DNA of 64,000 nt, taken from positions 2,046,001-2,110,000 of the forward strand of contig OZ244866.1 of the NCBI GenBank assembly GCA_965221185.1, read 5' to 3'. Origin of the DNA: Aldehydirespirator sp965221185. Its GTDB lineage: Bacteria > Actinomycetota > Acidimicrobiia > Acidimicrobiales > Aldehydirespiratoraceae. The notes below the pieces were generated by a model that saw only the letters and a list, made by a program, of their open reading frames with translations, did no database searches and had not been told where the DNA came from. The position numbers and the translations under genes are program-made. Shown piece by piece: positions 60,233 to 64,000 of this stretch. Numbering within the stretch: position 1 is the stretch's first letter; every line of letters starts with the position of its first letter.

Positions 60233-61105
60233 ATGGCTTCGGGAGCCGCCGACGTCGACGCCAGCGGCGACACGGAGTCGGACGAGAACTCGACGACCGG
60301 CTCCGAGGGCTCCGGCCGCTGGTTGGGCGGCCGGCTGCACTGGTGGAGCGAGGCCCTCGTCATCGGCGCGTTCTACGGCGTGTACACGCTGATCCGCAAC
60401 CAGTTCGGATCCGACCTGGGCGACACCGTCAAGCAGGCGGCCATCGACAACGCCTACGACATGATCGCGCTGGAGCGAGCCGTTCACCTCTTCGGCGAGA
60501 AGGGCATCCAGGACCTGTTCATCGAATGGGACCTCTTCATCCAGTTCTGGAACATCTTCTACGGGTTCTGCCACTTCGCGGTGACCATCGGCGTGATGGC
60601 CCTGCTGTTTTGGCGCCACCCCGTGCGCTACGGCGTGCAGCGCACGGTGCTGGCGATCACCACCGCGCTGGCGCTGATCGGCTTCTCCTTCTACCCGCTG
60701 ATGCCGCCCCGCCTGCTCAACAACTGCGGCCCCTACGGCGCCTGCGACCTCAATTACGCCTACGTCGACACCCTGGTCGATCCGGGCGGGTTCTGGTCGT
60801 TCAACTCCAGCGCCATGATGGAAATCTCCAACCAGTACGCGGCCATGCCCAGCTTGCACATCGCCTGGGCGGTGTGGTGCGTGGTGGCGGCGGGGCCGGT
60901 GCTGCGCAGGCGCTGGACGCGCCTGGCCCTGATGGCCTACCCGTGGCTTACACTGTTTGCAGTGATGGTCACTGCCAACCACTACTGGATAGATGCCGTC
61001 GGGGGCCTGCTAGCGGTGGTCGTCGCGTATCCCGCGGGAGTCCTGCTGGCCCGGAGGCTGCCCCCGTGGCTGGCACCCAAACCGGCGCAACCGGCCCCGA
61101 CCTAG
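60233..61105 (+). CDS. PAP2-like phosphatase / inositolphosphotransferase membrane protein
   Basis: A 290-residue polytopic protein with an acidic N-terminus and about six membrane helices. The PAP2 catalytic motifs appear as LMPPRLL, MPSLHIAWA and ANHYWIDAVGGLLA (Ser-Leu-His and His-x-x-x-Asp type). It is related to Aur1/Ipt1-type inositolphosphorylceramide synthase-like phosphatases. It may act on lipid phosphates; it lies 11 bp before dxs and probably shares its transcript. Confidence 0.85.
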   Translation: MASGAADVDASGDTESDENSTTGSEGSGRWLGGRLHWWSEALVIGAFYGVYTLIRNQFGSDLGDTVKQAAIDNAYDMIALERAVHLFGEKGIQDLFIEWDLFIQFWNIFYGFCHFAVTIGVMALLFWRHPVRYGVQRTVLAITTALALIGFSFYPLMPPRLLNNCGPYGACDLNYAYVDTLVDPGGFWSFNSSAMMEISNQYAAMPSLHIAWAVWCVVAAGPVLRRRWTRLALMAYPWLTLFAVMVTANHYWIDAVGGLLAVVVAYPAGVLLARRLPPWLAPKPAQPAPT

Positions 61106-61116
61106 GAGGAACGGCC

Positions 61117-62958
61117 ATGCAGCTCGAAGCGATCACCGGCCCCGACGACCTGCGGGAACGCTCCTACGAGGAGCTCGAGGATCTCTGCCAGCAGATCCGC
61201 TCCAGGATCATCGAGGCGGTGTCCGCCCGCAGCGGGCATCTCGGGTCCAATCTCGGCGCGGTGGAGCTGACAGTGGCGGCGCACCGCGTGTTCCGCTCGC
61301 CCCACGACGTGATCCTTTGGGACACCGGCCACCAGGCCTACGTCCACAAGATGCTCACCGGGCGCTCCGCCGACTTCGACAGCCTGCGCACCTCCGGGGG
61401 GCTGTCGGGCTACCCGTCCCGCACGGAGTCGCCCCACGACTGGATCGAGAACAGCCACGCCTCCACGGTGCTGTCCTACGCCCACGGCATGGCCACCGCC
61501 TTCGAGGCGTTCGACGCCCGGCGCCGGGTCGTCGCGGTGGTGGGCGACGGGGCCCTGACTGGCGGCATGGCCTTCGAGGGCCTCAACAACATCGGTCACA
61601 GCGGCCGCAACGTCGTGGTGATCCTCAACGACAACGGCCGCAGCTACGCGCCCACCGTCTCGCGGCTTAGCGAGAGCCTGGTGCGTTTCCGGTCCAACCC
61701 CAAGATCATGCGCCGCCAGGACCGCCTCGAGGAGGTGGCCGAGCGCATCCCTTGGGTGGGCGAGACGATCCAGCGCGGGATGAAGATGTCCAAGGCCGCC
61801 CTGCGAGAGCTCTGGGACTCGGCCGGCTTCTTCGAGAACCTCGGACTGCGCTACCTCGGGCCCTTCGACGGCCACAACATCGCCAGCCTCGAGGAGGCCC
61901 TCTCCAACGCCGCCGAGTTCGACGGACCGGTCGTGGTCCATGTGCTCACCCAGAAGGGACGGGGCTATGGCCCGGCCGAGGACGACCAGATCAAGCACAT
62001 GCACGACGTCGGCAAGGTGAAGCCGGGCACCTACACCGGCTTGTTCTCCGAGATGATGGTGAAGCTGGGCGGGCTTCACCCCGAGGTGGTGGCCATCACC
62101 GCGGCCATGCCCGACTCCACCGGCCTGCTGCCGTTCCGGGAGCACTTCGGCGACCGATGCATCGACGTCGGCATTGCCGAGCAGCACGCGGTCACCTCTG
62201 CCGTCGGCATGGCCATGGGAGGGCTGCGGCCGTTCTTCGCGGTGTACAGCACGTTCCTGAGCCGGGCCTTCGACCAGATCAACCTGGACTGCGGACTTCA
62301 CCGGGCGCCGGTGGTGTTCTGCATCGACCGGGCCGGGATCACCGGAGAGGACGGGCCGTCTCATCACGGGATCCTCGACATGGTGCTGCTCTCGAAGGTT
62401 CCGGGCATGCGGGTGCTGGCCCCGTCGTCGCTCCAGGAGCTGGAGCGGATGATGCTCGACGCCATGGAAATGACCGACGGCCCGGTCGCCATCCGCTGGC
62501 CCAAGACCGCGGCCCGCAGCGTCGGCCAGCATGAGGTGGGCTCGGGGCTGCGGGCGCGGCGGGCCCGCGCCGGCGACGGCCGGCTGTGCCTGATCGGCGT
62601 GGGCAAGATGCTGGAGGCCTGCGAGCAGGTCGCCGAGCTCCTAGCGGCCGAAGGGGTGGACGCCACCGTCTGGGATCCCCGGGCTGTGAGCCCGCTGTGC
62701 GACGAGATGCTCGCCGACGCGGCCCGACACGAGATGGTGGTGACCGTCGAGGACGGACTGCGCAGCGGGGGCGCGGGCTCGGCGATACGCGACGCGCTCA
62801 TGGAGTCCGCCGACGCCGCCGAGCGGACGGCCCCCAGGGTGCGCGTGCTCGGGGTGCCGCTCGACTATCTGCCGCACGGCAAGGCCGACGCCATCCTGGC
62901 CGACCTGGGACTCGACGCAACCGGAATAGCGGCGACCGTCAAGTCAGAGCTTCTGTAG
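61117..62958 (+). CDS. dxs: 1-deoxy-D-xylulose-5-phosphate synthase
   Basis: A 613-residue thiamine-diphosphate enzyme, the first step of the MEP isoprenoid pathway. The ThDP motif is VVGDGALTGGMAFEGLNNIG near residue 145, SGHLGSNLGAVELTVAAHRVF the substrate region, and GIAEQHAVTSAVGMAMGGLRPFFAVYSTFL the transketolase-type pyrimidine-binding region. A clear AGGAGG seven bases upstream fixes ATG 61117. ispH of the same pathway is at 21.9 kb. Confidence 0.97.
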   Translation: MQLEAITGPDDLRERSYEELEDLCQQIRSRIIEAVSARSGHLGSNLGAVELTVAAHRVFRSPHDVILWDTGHQAYVHKMLTGRSADFDSLRTSGGLSGYPSRTESPHDWIENSHASTVLSYAHGMATAFEAFDARRRVVAVVGDGALTGGMAFEGLNNIGHSGRNVVVILNDNGRSYAPTVSRLSESLVRFRSNPKIMRRQDRLEEVAERIPWVGETIQRGMKMSKAALRELWDSAGFFENLGLRYLGPFDGHNIASLEEALSNAAEFDGPVVVHVLTQKGRGYGPAEDDQIKHMHDVGKVKPGTYTGLFSEMMVKLGGLHPEVVAITAAMPDSTGLLPFREHFGDRCIDVGIAEQHAVTSAVGMAMGGLRPFFAVYSTFLSRAFDQINLDCGLHRAPVVFCIDRAGITGEDGPSHHGILDMVLLSKVPGMRVLAPSSLQELERMMLDAMEMTDGPVAIRWPKTAARSVGQHEVGSGLRARRARAGDGRLCLIGVGKMLEACEQVAELLAAEGVDATVWDPRAVSPLCDEMLADAARHEMVVTVEDGLRSGGAGSAIRDALMESADAAERTAPRVRVLGVPLDYLPHGKADAILADLGLDATGIAATVKSELL

Positions 62959-62960
62959 GC

Positions 62961-62987
62961 CACCGGTCCCGCGGTAGGCCTCCGGTG
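62961..62987. terminator. Possible bidirectional hairpin between dxs and nfuA
   Basis: CACCGG (62961-62966) and CCGGTG (62982-62987) form a stem, extended by CC/GG, between convergent gene ends. No U-tract. A weak candidate. Confidence 0.3.
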
Positions 62988-62999
62988 TGGGCCTCGGGG

Positions 63000-63674
63000 C
63001 TAGCTGAAGTAGGGGTTCTCCCCGGCGGTGTGGTCGGTCACGTCGACCACCTCGGTCACCTCGGGGATGGCGTCCATGATGGCCCGCTTGATCCCGTCGG
63101 ACAGGGTGGCCTGGCTCATGGCACAGCCCTGGCAGCCGCCGCCCATGGTCACCACGACCGAGTCGTCGTCGTTCACCCCCACCAGGCTGGCATAGCCCCC
63201 GTGCGAGGCCAGGGCAGGGTTGATGCTTATGTCGAGCAGCTGCTGCACCTTCTCGGCGATCCCGCCGGTCAGCTCCATACTGTCCATGTCGCCCAGGGGG
63301 TTGGGGCGGTTGGGGTTGCGGATCAGCAGTCCGCCCTGACCGGGCACCGCGGGCACGTCCAAAGTGGAGCCCCGGAGCCGGCCGACGCTGGCGTCGGGCA
63401 CGATCACCGTAAGGCCGTCCGAGGTGTGGACATGGTCATCGGCGGCGGCCTCCGACACCGGGTCGAGGGCCAGGTCGTAGGTGTAGTCGATGCCCGCGGT
63501 GCCGGTCACCTCGACTCGCAGCCCCAGCGCATCGGCATCGTCCTCGCGGTCGCGGATGGAGAGAACGGCCGTCCGGGCCGCTTCCGTGACGATCAGGACC
63601 TCCTCAGCTAACGTGTCTGAGGCCTGTTCGGCGGAGGGGGCCACCGCATCGGAGGCTGTGGCGGTATCTGTCAT
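63000..63674 (-). CDS. nfuA: NfuA-type Fe-S cluster biogenesis protein
   Basis: A 224-residue scaffold/carrier protein. The N-terminal ~105 residues are a degenerate HesB/IscA-like domain (TEAARTAVLSIRDREDDADALGLRVEVTGTAGIDYTYDL) lacking its cysteines, and the C-terminal NifU domain has VTMGGGCQGCAMSQATLSDGIK with the CxxC pair. Such proteins deliver [4Fe-4S] clusters, which fits the neighbouring dxs/ispH and MoaA. ATG 63674 lies seven bases after TAGGAT; the longer frame upstream is spurious. Confidence 0.93.
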   Translation of the reverse strand: MTDTATASDAVAPSAEQASDTLAEEVLIVTEAARTAVLSIRDREDDADALGLRVEVTGTAGIDYTYDLALDPVSEAAADDHVHTSDGLTVIVPDASVGRLRGSTLDVPAVPGQGGLLIRNPNRPNPLGDMDSMELTGGIAEKVQQLLDISINPALASHGGYASLVGVNDDDSVVVTMGGGCQGCAMSQATLSDGIKRAIMDAIPEVTEVVDVTDHTAGENPYFS

Positions 63675-63681
63675 GGGCCCG

Positions 63682-63687
63682 ATCCTA
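63682..63687 (-). promoter_or_regulatory. -10-like TAGGAT before nfuA
   Basis: TAGGAT ends seven bases before ATG 63674 and supports that start. Confidence 0.43.
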
Positions 63688-63757
63688 CCGAGGTCCGCTG
63701 CCGACGGGCGGCGGCAGCAGGCATGCGACAACGATCAGCCTGGCCTTGTCGGCGCGC

Positions 63758-63763
63758 TACCGT
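63758..63763 (+). promoter_or_regulatory. -10-like TACCGT before the crotonase gene
   Basis: TACCGT ends six bases before ATG 63770. The divergent nfuA has its own -10 71 bp away. Confidence 0.35.
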
Positions 63764-63769
63764 GCGGTC

Positions 63770-64000
63770 ATGACACCTGGCACCTCCTATGAAGTCAACG
63801 ACGGCATCGCCGTCCTGCGCCTCGACGACGGCAAGGCCAACGCCGTGGGCTACGAGACGATCGCCGCGATCGACGCCGCCCTCGACGACGCCGAGGCGAA
63901 CGCCGGGTCGCTGGTGATCGTCGGCCGGGAGGGACGCTTCAGCGCAGGCTTCGACCTGAGCGTCATGGGCCAGGGCCCCGAGGCGGCCCGACCTCTGGTG
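63770..64000 (+). CDS. Enoyl-CoA hydratase/isomerase (crotonase) family protein, cut by window edge
   Basis: The first 77 codons of a crotonase-fold enzyme: MTPGTSYEVNDGIAVLRLDDGKANAVGYETI, then GREGRFSAGFDLSVM, the CoA-binding/oxyanion region around residue 60 (usually GxxxFCAGxDL, here RFSAGFDL). Truncated on the right, so the exact reaction is unknown. Confidence 0.85.
   Translation, partial: MTPGTSYEVNDGIAVLRLDDGKANAVGYETIAAIDAALDDAEANAGSLVIVGREGRFSAGFDLSVMGQGPEAARPLV

Overview
The window looks like a chromosome segment of a high-GC actinobacterium, by eye about two-thirds G+C. The gene order is actinobacterial: rplU-rpmA-obg-proB beside RNase E/G and a split radical-SAM/DUF2344 pair; mreBCD-mrdA-rodA; tig-clpP-clpX-folC; tlyA-nadK-recN-pyrG-nudix-xerD; and a MoaC/MoaA/MoeA block with a SepX/GlpR-like membrane protein and an FmdB-type protein. 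MEP-pathway genes (dxs, ispH), TldD/PmbA and many GTG/TTG starts fit an Acidimicrobiia-like lineage, but that placement is inference. No rRNA, CRISPR array, transposase or prophage was seen.

Layout: 1-967 is a truncated AAA ATPase of different base composition. 1.0-8.6 kb holds proline synthesis, ribosome and RNA-processing genes. 8.6-14.6 kb is the rod-shape/elongasome cluster. 14.8-20 kb holds ndk, folC, ClpXP and trigger factor, then tRNA-Gly. 20.2-22.9 kb has a methyltransferase, an excisionase-type HTH protein, a 33-codon ORF and ispH. 23-31.5 kb holds plsC, cmk, aroA, tyrA, rluB, scpB, scpA, trpS and xerD. 31.5-37.2 kb holds a nudix hydrolase, pyrG, recN, nadK and tlyA. 37.3-42.5 kb is an accessory catabolic cluster (two alpha/beta hydrolases, amidase, small partner ORF, RidA, M20 amidohydrolase). 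42.5-46.3 kb has a KAS III-like synthase, then two adjacent frameshifted genes (ammonium transporter, sterol-reductase-like protein). 46.3-50.9 kb holds tRNA-Ala and a polysaccharide module (pyruvyl transferase, flippase-like protein, UDP-GlcNAc epimerase, GalT). 51-57.4 kb is the molybdenum cofactor/division/envelope region. 57.4-64 kb holds pmbA, tldD, a PAP2-like protein, dxs, nfuA and a truncated crotonase.

Two genome-wide patterns matter more than any single gene. First, a dispersed intergenic repeat occurs at least nine times (seven substantial copies, two partial). It has terminal inverted repeats, and one copy shows a compensatory change in them; it often starts at a stop codon and in aroA supplies the last codons. 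Second, about 19 genes have a TAnnnT hexamer ending 6-9 nt before an ATG/GTG with no Shine-Dalgarno, the layout expected for leaderless transcripts. That pattern was used to choose several starts. No intergenic stretch exceeds about 300 bases; the longest (46314-46545, 51495-51718, 21703-21910) are described in their own entries.
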